From Pollenia angustigena (taxonomy: Eukaryota > Arthropoda > Insecta > Diptera > Polleniidae), in assembly GCA_930367215.1 (NCBI GenBank), contig OV884059.1:20856945-20920944 (forward strand): 64,000 nt of DNA, read 5' to 3'. Shown in pieces: positions 1-10,864 of this stretch. The translations under genes were made by a program, and so were the position numbers. Below the pieces are notes generated by a model that worked only from the letters and a program-made list of their open reading frames with translations, had not been told where the DNA came from and did no database searches. Numbering within the stretch: position 1 is the stretch's first letter; each line of letters opens with the position of its first letter.

Positions 1-83
1 GTTCTTTCAGAAGAATTGTAAGTAGTGCTCTTATGTTTTTCTGATTACTCAACACATTATTTTGTAGGCGAAGTTTTTACTGG
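1..83 (-). repeat. End fragment of a MITE family
   Basis: The reverse complement of this stretch matches 29488-29570 with few differences, starting at the terminal motif CCCAGTAAAAACTTCGCCTA. At 29 kb the motif also occurs inverted at the other end of the element, so this is probably one terminus of that MITE, cut by the window edge. No coding content is seen. Confidence 0.6.
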
Positions 84-105
84 GTAGTTTTTATACACTG
101 CTTAA

Positions 106-345
106 AGCTCAAATTCGACGTGACATAAACATAATGCCACAGCCGCAACGGCGAATTGAGAAACCAAAATTGAATTGGTTTGTATGGTATGTTTATGTCG
201 TTTTGGTAATACAATGGCTATGGTAGTACAGTTTTGGTATGGTTATGTCAGGTCTAATTGGACCTTCAATTAGACGTGACAATTTTGGTTTCTCAATTCG
301 CCGTTACAGCTGTGGCGTTATGGTTATGTCACGTCTAATTTGAGC
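106..345. mobile_element. TTAA-flanked MITE with long inverted repeats
   Basis: The two ends form an inverted repeat of roughly 65 bp (106-173 against 277-345) beginning (A)GCTCAAATT. TTAA lies directly on both sides (102-105 and 346-349), the target duplication used by the piggyBac superfamily, although the left side carries one extra A and the termini lack the usual CCC. There is no coding capacity. It ends about 60 bp upstream of the fzr-like exon's splice acceptor, so it sits inside the intron next to the branch-point zone. Confidence 0.7.
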
Positions 346-410
346 TTAATCCAGAAAACTGGTAAATTTTTTTCAAATACAATTTTAATTTTTGTCTATT
401 ATTTTTTCAG

Positions 411-663
411 AGCAAACAACAACTGGCAAACGAATTTCGCTTCAATAAACAAATCAAATGAAAATTCACCACAGACTAGTAAAAAACAAAGAGATTGCGG
501 CGAAACGGTGCGTGATAGTTTAGCGTATTCGTGTCTGCTAAAGAATGAACTATTGGGTACGGCTATTGAGGATGTTAAGGCCGTCAGTGATGAACGAAAT
601 GAAAACGCATATACCCCCACAGCCAAAAGAAGTCTATTTAAATATCAATCACCTACAAAACAA
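411..663 (+). CDS. fzr: Internal coding exon of Fizzy-related (APC/C activator Cdh1)
   Basis: This is one internal exon. A pyrimidine tract and CAG acceptor end at 410 and a GTAAGT donor starts at 664. The open frame begins with the last base of a split arginine codon, continues for 84 whole codons and ends in phase 0 after the CAA at 661-663. The translation contains NNWQTNFASINKSN, KKQRDCGETVRDSLAYSCLL and AKRSLFKYQSPTKQ, which match the N-terminal region of Drosophila Fizzy-related just after the C-box. Fzr/Cdh1 is a WD40 protein that activates the anaphase-promoting complex, targets mitotic cyclins and permits cell-cycle exit and endocycles. The exon covers the linker between the C-box and the WD40 propeller; the upstream exon and all WD40 exons are outside the recognisable sequence. 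It uses mixed, less AT-rich codons than its surroundings. Identification rests on remembered family sequence and is strong. Confidence 0.93.
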
Positions 664-1489
664 GTAAGTTTATTATTTTTATTGTTTTTAATACATAACA
701 ACATAAAAAAATTTAGAATATGTAATTGATATAGCATCCGGTTTTGTAAAACGGAAATGCTTTTTTTTCAACCATGTTGAATGTTGCGTTAAATTGATAT
801 TTTTTATTTTTAAACACTTTCATCTACTTATTTATCATGAAATGGTTTTTATTTTAACAAATTGTAATTTTAAATTCTTTTTAAATCTGCTATTATTTAT
901 TTATTTTCGGTGTTTTCATGTCGTGATTTTTGTTATTCATGTCACAAGCAAATATTTTCATTTTTATCTTGTTTAAACTTAAAGCAAGTACTTTTTTTTA
1001 TATGTAGGAAACTTAATATGGGTTGTATGAGTTTAAGTACATATTTTTAACAATAAATTACTAAATTTTCGTGCAACATTTTTGCAGTCCACTTACTAGC
1101 TTATCTGCTGTAGTTTTTAACACCAAATTTATGCAGTTTTTTTTTTAATTTTTCTCTTATTTTAAGATTTGTTTAATTTATATATTTATGTATTCAATTA
1201 AATTTTAGGTTCGTGTCTAAAATGTATGTTTTTTCAGTTTTTTTTTTTCAGAAAAACATGAAAATTGTCTGCATTTGATATAGAATATATTAAAAATTTG
1301 TAAACATATATTCTATATAAAATTTAAATGAGAATATAAATTAAACGTTAACAATCTTAACTTAAAAAATGTATTAATAGCAAACATTTGTTGAAAAACT
1401 AAACAGAAATTATTACATCTGTTGTCTTGAAAGGAAATTGTCTTCTTTTTGTACAAATAACTAAAATTTTCTAGTTTAATTAGATTAAT
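664..1489 (+). other. Start of long intron; AT-rich, nothing recognised
   Basis: The sequence follows the fzr-like exon's GTAAGT donor. It is AT-rich with homopolymer runs and has no long open frame, repeat copy or RNA gene that I can support. Confidence 0.5.
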
Positions 1490-1594
1490 GACTGTTTTCT
1501 CAATGTATCGACAAACTGGCAGTTACTTAATCTCGACATAAATTCATTTGACTGATAAACTGTACATTAACGATTTTGGTTTTCTCAATATACC
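1490..1594 (-). repeat. Dispersed repeat, inverted copy of 58979-59084
   Basis: Both copies share ATTTTCTCAATGTATCGACA-like and TTAACGATTTTGG-like blocks over about 105 bp in opposite orientation. Within the unit the GTTAAC...CAGTTT motif is itself roughly duplicated. It is a transposon fragment of unknown class. Confidence 0.65.
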
Positions 1595-1619
1595 GACAAA
1601 AAATCGGCTTTATTGTGTA

Positions 1620-2585
1620 CACAGAAAAAATTATTTTTCCAATTCAAACAAAAAATTTGTAGAATCAAACAATTTTTTGTCTGAAATCGGTCCTTTAAAC
1701 AAATTCGCATCTTCAAACAATTTATTTGCATTTTGTTTATTGAAAAAAAGCACTGATTTTTTCAAACAAATAATTTAACTGAATCAAACAAAAAGTTTAC
1801 TGAAATTCATATACTAAATTTCAAAACAAAAAAAAAAAAACAGGTTTTTGTACAAGCAATGATGCGCACACAAGCAGACACTGTATTAGAAGACACATTT
1901 TTTTGTTGGAATAATTTTTAAACGAAGTTCTTTTTTTATACACACAATGTTTTTCGTCATCACTCACTGTTGCTGTATCCTTTCCTTTGCTAATGAAGAA
2001 GAAATGTAACCCAAAAACGACAGACCGACTCGATATGTTTTTCGTCATCATTATATTTTTGTATTTGATGTATTTAAACAAACAGTTTAAAAAAATTGAA
2101 TACGGGATTTTGGTTTTTTTTTAAGCAACTTTGAAACCAACCAAAAATTTATTTTGTTTCTTATAATGTTGTTGTTGTTTCTGTTGTTTAAAAAGAGTGA
2201 AACGTTTTTTTACCTGCTATTTTTTTTTTACTTCAAATCTCTTCATCTTTCTAACTGTTGTACTTTTTTAAAGTGTCCAAAAATAGACTGCATGTGTTTT
2301 TTGTTGTAGTTCTTATATTTTACATAAAGAAGTGTTGCTTACGATCAAATAAAAAAATGCAAAAAGACGACAACATTAAAAAGCGTTAAATATTTCATAC
2401 AAAATTATGAAAACTTGAAACCAATAACGCGTGTATTATATTTTTGAATGGTTGTCAACATTTTTGTTGGTTAAATAAAAATCAAACAAAAATTTTAATT
2501 GAATCAGTAAAAAAATTTGTAGAAATTAAAAAAATTTTCAAACAAGCGTTTGTTTGAAAATAATTCGGCAATAATTTTTTCTGTG
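1620..2585. mobile_element. TIR element, family A, copy 1
   Basis: The ends are a perfect 16-bp inverted repeat CACAGAAAAAATTATT, with TA next to both ends. A second full copy at 43612-44612 is nearly identical along the whole length apart from small indels. No transposase frame is present; the short ORFs in it are broken differently in the two copies. Internally it carries the module also seen at 23.6, 25.8 and 44.7 kb and in the 383-bp satellite. The superfamily is not certain; TA flanks would suit Tc1/mariner, but copy 2 is not flanked by TA. Confidence 0.75.
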
Positions 2586-3060
2586 TAAGGCGTTGCCGTT
2601 AACTCCTGAAAAACCGAAATAAAATTTCCTTTAAGTAAAATTATTTTTTATAATATGCACAGTCGTTCTAGAAACGTATTTTTTTTGTTTTGGTAAAAAA
2701 AAATTTCTAAATTTTTGTTTGTTAGGAAACTAATTGAGGTCGATCATACATTTTATCCCCCTAGTTGCGACTCCAGGGCAATTATGGAACTTTTTTTTTA
2801 ATATATTTTCTTTTTGTATTTTGATTTCATATTTCTTATATAACATTCATAAAATCGTATCATTCATATCAAAAATATTTGATCGATGAACTGGCTGTTA
2901 AATTTTCAAGAACTATAGCAAAAAGTTTGGTTCCAAAATAAGAAAAAAACAAATACTTAACTTTTATGAGGAAGTTATAAAAACTTAAAATTTAAATTTC
3001 CCTCTTTATTTTTAATATGACTTTTCATTGAGTGAACTAATGTCTTTTTCAAACTTTAGT
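2586..3060. other. AT-rich spacer, nothing recognised
   Basis: Only low-complexity AT-rich sequence is seen, with no supported gene or repeat. Confidence 0.4.
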
Positions 3061-3064
3061 TAAA

Positions 3065-3800
3065 TATTTGACCACTTTGTCGGAAAAGCATCTTTTAATG
3101 TTCTTCCCTCTGAAAATGGTTTTTCATTAACATAAACTTTACGTGCCAGTATATCCCATAAGTTTTCTATAGTGTTCAGATATGAACTCCGAGCTGGCAA
3201 GTCCAGAACCTCAATATGTTTTTAATCAAACCACTCTTTAGTACAATGTGAAGTGTAAATCGCAGCATTATCCTGCTTAAAGATAAAATCATACCTCATT
3301 AACTCCTCTCCGTCATCAACTAATGACGTTTTCAATATTTCAGTGTAGCTTTCAGAGGTGATTCACGTAAAAACCAGTAAAGAACCACCAACGAAATCTT
3401 TAAAGGGGCACCCTCTGCTTTTCTGCTTATTCAAAGCTCTTTTACCGAGGTTAAATCGTGCCAGTGGAACTGGAACCCATCCGGGTCATCTAAATTTAAC
3501 TTCTTCTCATCGTTGAATAACACTATTTCCTATTTATCGCTTAAACCGATATGATTTTTGCCCACGAATTACGTTTTTCTCTGCAGGTCGTTTTTTTATA
3601 GCATTTGGAGTTATGCATCACTTGTTGAACTCTTCTTCTGGTGGCCACCGGAAGATAAGAGGAGCTTTCATTTCTGAATAAAATAATTTTTTAGATGATG
3701 CTTTTCGAGTTGGACCCGGACTTTTTATAATGCCATAATTGGACTTCGTGGCCTTTTGTTCCTTATAGGTACCACAGGACATAATAATAAAAAAATAATA
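3065..3800 (-). pseudogene. Dead Tc1/mariner (Tc3-like) transposase
   Basis: Reading the minus strand in shifting frames gives the hallmark blocks of a Tc1/Tc3-type DD34E transposase in order: VLFNDEKKLNLDDPDG near 3470-3530, FKQDNAAIYTS with the second catalytic Asp near 3260-3300, VLDLPARSSYLN and then IENLWDILARKVY with the catalytic Glu near 3130-3180. In active relatives these residues cut and join DNA at TA sites. Here the frame is broken by stops (for example just after KEWFD) and shifts, and the N-terminal DNA-binding region is only faintly visible around 3618-3812. Terminal inverted repeats were not found. It is an old, inactive copy. Confidence 0.85.
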
Positions 3801-4969
3801 ATTGGACTTCAATTTAAAAAAAAAAAATTATTTACAACAGTAAGTGATCTTCCTTTTTTTGCAATTTGGTGATGTGAAATTTTGTGGTCTTAACAAAACA
3901 TTATTTTATAGCCTTTTTACACTGATCAACATCTACCATCAAAGATGTAGAAAATCTGAAACACTCGTTGCTCGCATCTAAAATCAACCATCAAACAAAA
4001 ATTTCACCATTTTCGAAAAAAAAAATTTTACATAAAAAATCTTTTTTTTCTCACAAAAGTTGCAAAATTTGAAAAGAAAACGAAATAATGTATTTGAAGT
4101 TCGATTTGTTTAAAAATATAAAAAATACTTAACCAAGGCGAATTGACTAGAAGGTGAGGTCAACTCTACAACTACAATGCTTCTGTAGTCGGGTTGTCAA
4201 AAATATTGCTAGTAAAAAAAACAGGTTTGTTTACATAAACAACTGTTGACTTGACAGAAGGTGGGGTCATTTCGGCTTGTACTTAACAATAAAACTTCAA
4301 AATAATAAGTAAAACTTGACAAATGGTAACGATGCTTTCAAAACAAACTTCATTTTTTCAGTGATGCCACAATAATAATAAAACTTATTGCCACTTTTCT
4401 AGTGATGACACTAAAATAATCGAAAGATGTAGAATGGAATAAAATGAGATAGGAACATCTTTTAAAGATATTGAAAGATGTTGGTTTTTAGCCCTATGTA
4501 TTTCTTATGGAAAGATGTTAACATCTTCGCAAATTGATGGTAGAATGTAGAGCATGGTAGAGCACCCGGCAGGAAAATCTTATTTGACTGGAGGCTGTAT
4601 CGGTTTGTTTTATTGAAAATGTATTGGTAATAGCATTTTCATTTTTAAAAAGACGCTTGCCACTTTTGTTTAGGAAGCTCAGTAAGTAAAATCAATAAAG
4701 TTAGGAAAAACTTTTAAAGAAAATTCAATTTCACACACACTACAGGGAATAAACTTTAACAATAGTCACAGAGCCTAATTTAATTTCTCTTTGCATATGA
4801 TTGTAAAATTCTTGTTTTTCATTAATGTAAAAAGAGAGGTAAAATATGTAACGGAATGAGATTAAATGTTTTGTAAAAATTAACTGGTATAGAAACATGC
4901 GATACAAGTTGATAATATGAACAATATAATAAAAGATCACTTAACCTATTATTATTTCTAATAATAATA
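3801..4969. other. AT-rich stretch with a weak inverted repeat
   Basis: A loose inverted pair, ATCAACATCTACCATCAA near 3930 and its counterpart near 4505-4560, suggests a decayed element of about 640 bp. Nothing else is supported; the short ORFs look random. Confidence 0.35.
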
Positions 4970-5063
4970 ATGTGCTGTTTTCACAACACAAATGATTTAT
5001 ATTAAAAACACTCAAAAAACTGAGTGCTTTTGTTGTGCACTTGTGTTGTAAAAACAGCACATA
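4970..5063. mobile_element. Short foldback MITE
   Basis: TGTGCTGTTTTCACAACACA at the left is matched by its near-perfect reverse complement at 5041-5062, giving a 94-bp hairpin with a small loop. TA-rich flanks could be a TA target duplication but are ambiguous in this AAT repeat. It is non-coding. Confidence 0.65.
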
Positions 5064-5618
5064 AGCAATTAAGTAATTAACAAAATTTATTTTTTACTCT
5101 AAATAATCCTGTTAAACTTAACTTTTTTTTTAAATGTTCAGTTGTCCCGGTAGGATAGTTACCTACCCCCATATTCATCAAAAATATTTCAATTTTATAA
5201 AATGTTTATAAAGTCACCTTATTAAGCATATTAGGGGTGGTTTTTGTGTTCGGAACTCGGCGACACGCTTTATTCACATTTTCTTTGTTGAGTTTTACTT
5301 TGCTTTTTGACAAAAAAAGCAACAATTGTAACAGAATGTTGCCGGAAACATGTTCGTCTGTGTGACCGCGAAAGAAAACACAAAAGAGAATTCCAGATGT
5401 TAATCTTCCAAATGTTCGGCCGTTTTATAAACCTGTCATAACCTGAATTATTTTTTATGAATGTGTACCTACCTAGTCTATTAATGCACAGATACACAGG
5501 GAAAAAAAGGGCCTTCTTAAAGGCCTCTGTACTCCTTCTTTTCCATACTCATATCTTTTTTACAGACGTTGTCATTGGGGGGTGGCCTTCCGATCTCGCT
5601 TCTTTCGCCAGAATTTTT
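5064..5618. other. Spacer, nothing recognised
   Basis: No domain, repeat copy or RNA gene is recognised. The ORFs at 5270-5497 (minus) and 5457-5651 (plus) overlap each other and show no family motif. Confidence 0.35.
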
Positions 5619-5743
5619 CTGCCTGTTTTTAAAAGTGACTCGTTTAACTAACATTTAAAACAAAAACAAATTTTGAAGTTGTGTTTTTGTTTTAAATGTT
5701 TGTAAACGAGCCAATTTTGAACTCGCATTCTAAAAATAGGCAG
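5619..5743. mobile_element. Foldback MITE
   Basis: CTGCCTGTTTTTAAAAGTG at the left pairs with CATTCTAAAAATAGGCAG at the right, and the inner arms (GACTCGTTTAACTAACATTT and its complement) pair as well, so almost the whole unit folds back. A diverged partial copy lies at 44871-44950. Confidence 0.65.
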
Positions 5744-6319
5744 TTTAAAAGATATTCCAACTAATGTTTTTTAAAAGACTTTCCAGAAAATATCGAGATT
5801 TAAATTCTTTGGCTTTTGCTTCGGCAAAAAAAAAAAATAACCAAAACAAAAATGTTTACTCCTTCTCTTCTCCCTAATAGAAGAAAACGCGAAATGTGTA
5901 TATCATCTTTTATACGGAAGAGCCGAGGCCTTCTATAGGGCTTTCTTTAGCAGTTTGAAAATAATGTTTGGTGTCCGACCGAACGCACTTTTTGAGACCG
6001 AACCCGAACTTCGGTCAATTTTGACAAGTTGGGCCAAACCGGAACCCGAACTTTTTGTTAATAAATCTGAACAATTGTACTTGTTTTTAATGTATTTATT
6101 TAAAACCAAATTGAAATTTCGGGAAATTATTACATTTACACTTTTGGAAGGATGCAACATGAAAAGATAAATTGCACTTTATAGTTGTCAAAAGTTTTGA
6201 CTCAAAACTATTTTATAGTTAAAAAATAATTAGTAATTGTTTTTTTTTAGAGACAAAAAATAAAAAATAAAGCTCAAGTTTAATACGAAACGAAAAATAG
6301 TCGTGTAGAACATTAAAAA

Positions 6320-7118
6320 TCTATCTATTCTATATATATAAAAGAGTTGCGTGAGTGACTGACTGACTGACTCATTCATCATCGTCCAGCCCAAAACGCT
6401 GACCCTAGAAACTTGAGATTTATACCAGAGATTGCTCACTCCCCAAATCGATCCACTCAGACGGGATTTTTGGAAATTCGAATGTTTAGGGTGTAAAAAA
6501 GGGTAAAAACGGGAAAATTCGGTAACCTTATATCTTCAAAACTAAAAGAGATACAAAAAAATTTAATACTTATTGTTGTTCTTTAGAAAAATAAGCGGAC
6601 AGGTGTCTGGTACTTTTTTGAAATTCGGCCCTTTTAGGGAGTAAACGGGTAAAACCTGAATTTTGGTACTTTTTTGACACCCCATTTATCTTTTGAACCA
6701 ATAAACATAGAAACAAAGTTTATAACACATTCGATACTTATCAAAAAAAAAAAAAAAAAAAATTCGAACACAAATTTGGTACTTTTTCGAAATTCGAACA
6801 TTTAAGGGGTGAAAATCGTAACTATTTTTGGTACTTTTTTTTACAAAACATTTTCTTCCATTCATTGACATATTCGTACTAAATTATGGGCTGCAACTAC
6901 AATACTAAAATTTTTGATACTTTAATGGGGGAAAAATATAGTACCCAAAAAAGGAAATACGGGGAATTTGATAGTTTTCTTTAGCTTCTTGTCAATACTA
7001 AAGTAGCGGGTTAAATGCTAGAATTTTAACAAGTTTAAACCTAGACAAATAAACTTTGGCATATAAATATGTCCACGAAGAAAAAGGAGACGCTAACGAA
7101 GTAGCGGGTATATGCTAG
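6320..7118 (+). mobile_element. Non-autonomous Helitron 1
   Basis: The element begins TCTATCTATTC after an A and ends GGGTATATGCTAG before a T, the A^T insertion and CTAG end expected of Helitrons. A hairpin CGCTA-N6-TAGCG sits just upstream of CTAG, as the family requires. The 5' region has GTGAGTGACTGACTGACTGA, and the inside repeats a block containing GGTACTTTTTNGAAATTCG several times. It resembles non-autonomous insect Helitrons such as Lep1. There is no Rep/helicase gene. An inverted copy in the same position of the host transposon lies at 57243-58032. Confidence 0.82.
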
Positions 7119-7878
7119 TTATTAATAAAAAATATGACAAAAAATTTACACCTGATATTTGTATATATTCCTATATGTATCACTTAAATGCTATTTTGGA
7201 ATTTATCCACTGCTTTAAATTTAAAAATTCCTACGGTTTACAATTCATCGCGGTTCAAAAAGTTTTAGAAATTTGCTTCCCTGCGTAAGGTTTTTTTCGC
7301 AAAACGATGGGAGACAGGTGTTTTCATTACTAAAACATTCTTGGCCACTCCGTCGTACTATGCCAATAATTTGGTTATAGCCCTGGTATACATATTAGTT
7401 CTCAAACCTCTACATGGTATTTTTTGAATTCTATGGGTTGTATTTTCTTTAAGGGGCGTTTAATATTGGCGGTTGTTTGTTTGCTTGGCAATGGACTCCC
7501 CATTGACTTTTGTTTGGCGCAACATTTGCATTTAGCGCTTGCTCAATTTTTTTTAAAAAAAACTCCATAATGGATTGGATGACATTTTTATCTGGAACAA
7601 TGTATACTATAAAGTTTGGTTTGTGGTTAACCCAAAACTATAGATCATCTTACCATTCGCAGAATATAAATAGAGAGTATTTTTTCCAAATAAAATTAAA
7701 CCGTTTTTTTTCTTGTATTTTTTACCGTCTTCTACAAATTACACATATAAAGAAATTTTTATACACTTAAGCATTTTATTTAGTCATCGCTGTATTTTTT
7801 CGTACTAATAATCATAGAGAAAAATAGTTGTATTGTTTTCGTTTTATTTCCATAACGATGATGAAAAAATATAATAAA
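7119..7878. other. Internal sequence of family B transposon, coding remains unclear
   Basis: This segment matches 56456-57242 in inverted orientation. Fragments of open frame such as 7510-7770 are shared by both copies but interrupted by stops, and I recognise no transposase motif. It could be a decayed coding part of the host element. Confidence 0.5.
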
Positions 7879-9081
7879 CTAGCTTAACCCGGTGCACTTC
7901 GCTACTAAGCTTTAGCCACTTCATCAGTTGAGAGATATTTAATATATGCATCCTATGGGAGGTATTTCCCCCCTGCGCCTACCCGCTTGGGGCTCAGAAG
8001 ATCCTACTACGAAAAGTTCAACAAAATGCGTGCAGCAGCTCTTATTAATATTTCTATCTTTGAGGGGTACTGCTCCTCATCTGTCTACCCCGCCCATTAC
8101 TATATTGAAATTTAAAGTTTGCCATAATAGTAGCTTTAACCACGTTTGAAGACTCTCCCTTTAATAGTACTTCATTTGAGCTATATTTAATATATGCATC
8201 CTATGGGAGGTATTTCCCCCTGCGCCTTCCCGCTTTATTTTTATTTTCAAAAGTGTAGTATACCATAAGAGTGACTTCTGCAAAGTTTAAAAATTCTCAC
8301 TATAACAGTTCTTAAGATATGCGATATTAAACATTGGCGTCGTATGAGGGGTACCACTTCTCCCGCTGCTATTTTATTGTAATTTTGGGGCTCAGAAGAT
8401 CCTACTACGAAAAGATCAACAAAATGCGTGCAGCGGCTCTTATTAATATTACTATCTATGAGGGGTACTGCTTCTCCTCTGTCTACCCAGCCTGTTTTAA
8501 ATTGAAATTTAAAGTTTACCATAATAGTAGCTTTAACCACGTTTAAAGACTCTCCCTTTAATAGTTCTTCATTTGAGCTATATTTAATATATGCATTCCT
8601 TGGGAGGTATTTACCCCCCTGCGCCTGCCCGCTTTATTTTTATTTTCAATAGTGTAGTATACCATAAGAGTGACTTCTACAAAGTTTGAACATTCTCACT
8701 ATAACAGTTCTCAAGATATGCGATATTAAACATGGGCGTCCTATGGTGGGAACCACTTTCCCCGCTGCTATTTTATTTCAATTTTGGGGCTCAGAAGATC
8801 CTACTACTAAAAGGTCAACAAAATGCGTGCAGCCGCTCTTAAGATTACGATATTTAATATTGGCATCCAATGGTTGGACGCTAATAATTTTTATAAGATA
8901 TACGATATTTAATATTGGCATCCAATGGGGGGTACCAATTCCCCTGCCCCTTTCGAAAAAATAAGTATCCTATTTTATTTTTAAGGGCTCACGTGATGTT
9001 ACTGTAAAAATTTCAGGAGAATCGTTTCAGTAGTTTAGGAGTCTATAAGCCAACAAACATACAAACATTTTTATTTTTATT

Positions 9082-9113
<32 letters not shown>

Positions 9114-9115
9114 GA
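7879..9115 (-). mobile_element. Non-autonomous Helitron 2, with empty site known from paralog
   Basis: On the minus strand it starts TCTATATATATATATATGTA and ends CACCGGGTTAAGCTAG. The related transposon copy near 56.43 kb reads straight through (ACAAA then TATGTT), showing that this unit inserted between A and T without a duplication, the diagnostic Helitron outcome. It is built mostly of internal direct repeats of about 400 bp (GGGGCTCAGAAGATCC at about 7988, 8387 and 8785). No Rep/helicase is encoded. Confidence 0.87.
7940..8975. repeat. ~400-bp direct repeats inside Helitron 2
   Basis: Blocks such as GGGGCTCAGAAGATCCTACT, AACAAAATGCGTGCAGC and CTTTAACCACGTTT recur at a spacing of about 398 bp, giving about two and a half copies with substitutions. 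The ORFs over this region are by-products of the repeats. Confidence 0.75.
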
Positions 9116-9233
9116 TATGTTGTTTCATAAAAAATTTCGGTGTTCGGTTAAAATTTCGTCGAACACCGAACTTTGGCCGAACATCATTTTTTGCCGAACT
9201 CCGTAACAGAACCTAAACGTTCGGTTGGACACT

Positions 9234-9798
9234 AATAATTTTTATAAAGAACTTTAACAAGGCCTGAAATAAGAACGTCTTCTGAGTTTTCCCGCTGGGT
9301 ATGTACATACCTACATACGAACATATTAAAGTATATTAAATAAGGTCAACAACTTTTATATATGTATGTATGTGCTATGTATGCCCTCAGTAAATAAGTG
9401 TTCACAAACTAGCACAGAAGCTGTAAATGAATAAATTTGTTTTCTATTAATTTTTATTGGTAACTCTATGTTGATGACTTAAAAAATGAAAGGCTTACAC
9501 AGAGAATTATTTAACTGCACTTGTTACATATTTTTGACTTCTATTTTACACTTGTTGCCTTGTGTTTGTTATGTTGTTATTTTTCTTCTTTAAATCTAGT
9601 TTCTTTAGAACACTGACCTTTTGCATGAAAGAAATTTCTATTGTTGTTATCTATTCCAACGAAGACGTAAACTGGTTTTATCCTAAGTTTATTAAAAACA
9701 TTTACAAAAAAAAAAAACATTTGTGTTAATAAAAGTGTGACGTATTATGTTTGTACATTTTTGTAAATAAAACAACAAATACGAAAGCATATGTTTTT
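9234..9798. other. AT-rich spacer
   Basis: This is flanking DNA to the right of the family B element up to the microsatellite. Nothing is recognised. Confidence 0.4.
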
Positions 9799-10274
9799 AT
9801 GTATGTATGTATGTATGTATGTATGTATGTATGTATGTATGTATGTATGTATGTATGTATGTATGTATGTATGTATGTATGTATGTATGTATGTATGTAT
9901 GTATGTATGTATGTATGTATGTATGTATGTATGTATGTATGTATGTATGTATGTATGTATGTATGTATGTATGTATGTATGTATGTATGTATGTATGTAT
10001 GTATGTATGTATGTATGTATGTATGTATGTATGTATGTATGTATGTATGTATGTATGTATGTATGTATGTATGTATGTATGTATGTATGTATGTATGTAT
10101 GTATGTATGTATGTATGTATGTATGTATGTATGTATGTATGTATGTATGTATGTATGTATGTATGTATGTATGTATGTATGTATGTATGTATGTATGTAT
10201 GTATGCATGTATGTATGTATGTATGTATGTATGTATGCATGTATGTATGTATGTATGTATGGATATGTATGTCC
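9799..10274. repeat. (TATG)n microsatellite, about 116 units
   Basis: The tetranucleotide is uninterrupted for roughly 400 bp and has a few GCATG-type interruptions near the right end (about 10205 and 10237). Because 4 is not a multiple of 3 every frame is open, which produces six spurious ORFs of YVCM or YIHT repeats. Confidence 0.98.
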
Positions 10275-10622
10275 AAACATAGTACATGCAGGTGCCTGAG
10301 AGAAAAGTTTTCTCTTCTCTACCTAAACGGTTTTCTCATTAAGCAAAATTAAATCGCTTTTTCTAACGAATTCTTATCAATATAGTAAAATTGCTCGGAA
10401 AGATGTAATATTAACATTCAGAATCTACTTAATCCCCTTTTACACTATTCTACAAGTCTTAAGATATTTGCTCTCAAAAAATCTAATGATTTGTCATCTG
10501 ATTGTCAAGAAATAAAATTGAAAATCTTTTGCATTACATTTTGCGTCTACACTATCACGCATCAAATTAAACGAAAACTCTTTGTATAACATAAACAGCT
10601 GTTCAGTATAAATAAACATTTA
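10275..10622. other. Spacer, nothing recognised
   Basis: AT-rich sequence with no supported gene or repeat. Confidence 0.4.
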
Positions 10623-10864
10623 CGGCTATGTTCTGGAAATCGAAATCACGTAAAATTGAAATCCAACCAATTTTAAATTCTATTCTGTGTTTAAAGCTGA
10701 TAAAAATATTTCTTTTTCTATGCCTCATACTTTGAGGACCACATACTTATCTTTACCAAAACTACTTTTGAAATCAGGAAAAGCTACGTTTATTTGAAAA
10801 AAATTTAGCTTAAAATCGCCATCGATTTCAATTTCACGTGATTTTGATTTACAGAGCATGACCG
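10623..10864. mobile_element. PIF/Harbinger-like MITE (TTA duplication)
   Basis: Termini CGGCTATGTTCTGGAAATC and its reverse-complement counterpart (CAGAGCATGACCG) pair over about 40 bp. TTA flanks both sides (10620-10622 and 10865-10867), the 3-bp duplication typical of PIF/Harbinger. Non-coding. Confidence 0.78.

Larger units (their letters stand above)
5970..9233. mobile_element. TIR transposon with 10-bp target duplication (MULE-like), family B copy 1
   Basis: The ends are inverted copies of GTGTCCGACCGAAC, followed by subterminal TTCGG-rich repeats. AATAATGTTT at 5960-5969 and AATAATTTTT at 9234-9243 form a 10-bp target duplication with one mismatch; 9-11 bp duplications are typical of Mutator-like elements, so that class is inferred. 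Two Helitrons (6320-7118 and 7879-9115) make up most of the length, leaving a host element of about 1.2 kb with no intact transposase. The same family occurs inverted at 56364-58378, and a relative with the same termini lies at 51227-52651. Confidence 0.8.

Noticed and set aside
399..626. Minus-strand ORF opposite the fzr exon
   Set aside because: It is a shadow of the conserved plus-strand coding frame.
7946..8964. ORFs with LGLRRSYYEK/WGSEDPTTK as protein-coding repeats
   Set aside because: They follow the ~400-bp direct repeats of a Helitron, occur on both strands and contain stops between copies.
9726..10352. Long ORFs of YVCM/YIHT repeats
   Set aside because: They are translations of a tetranucleotide microsatellite, open in all frames.
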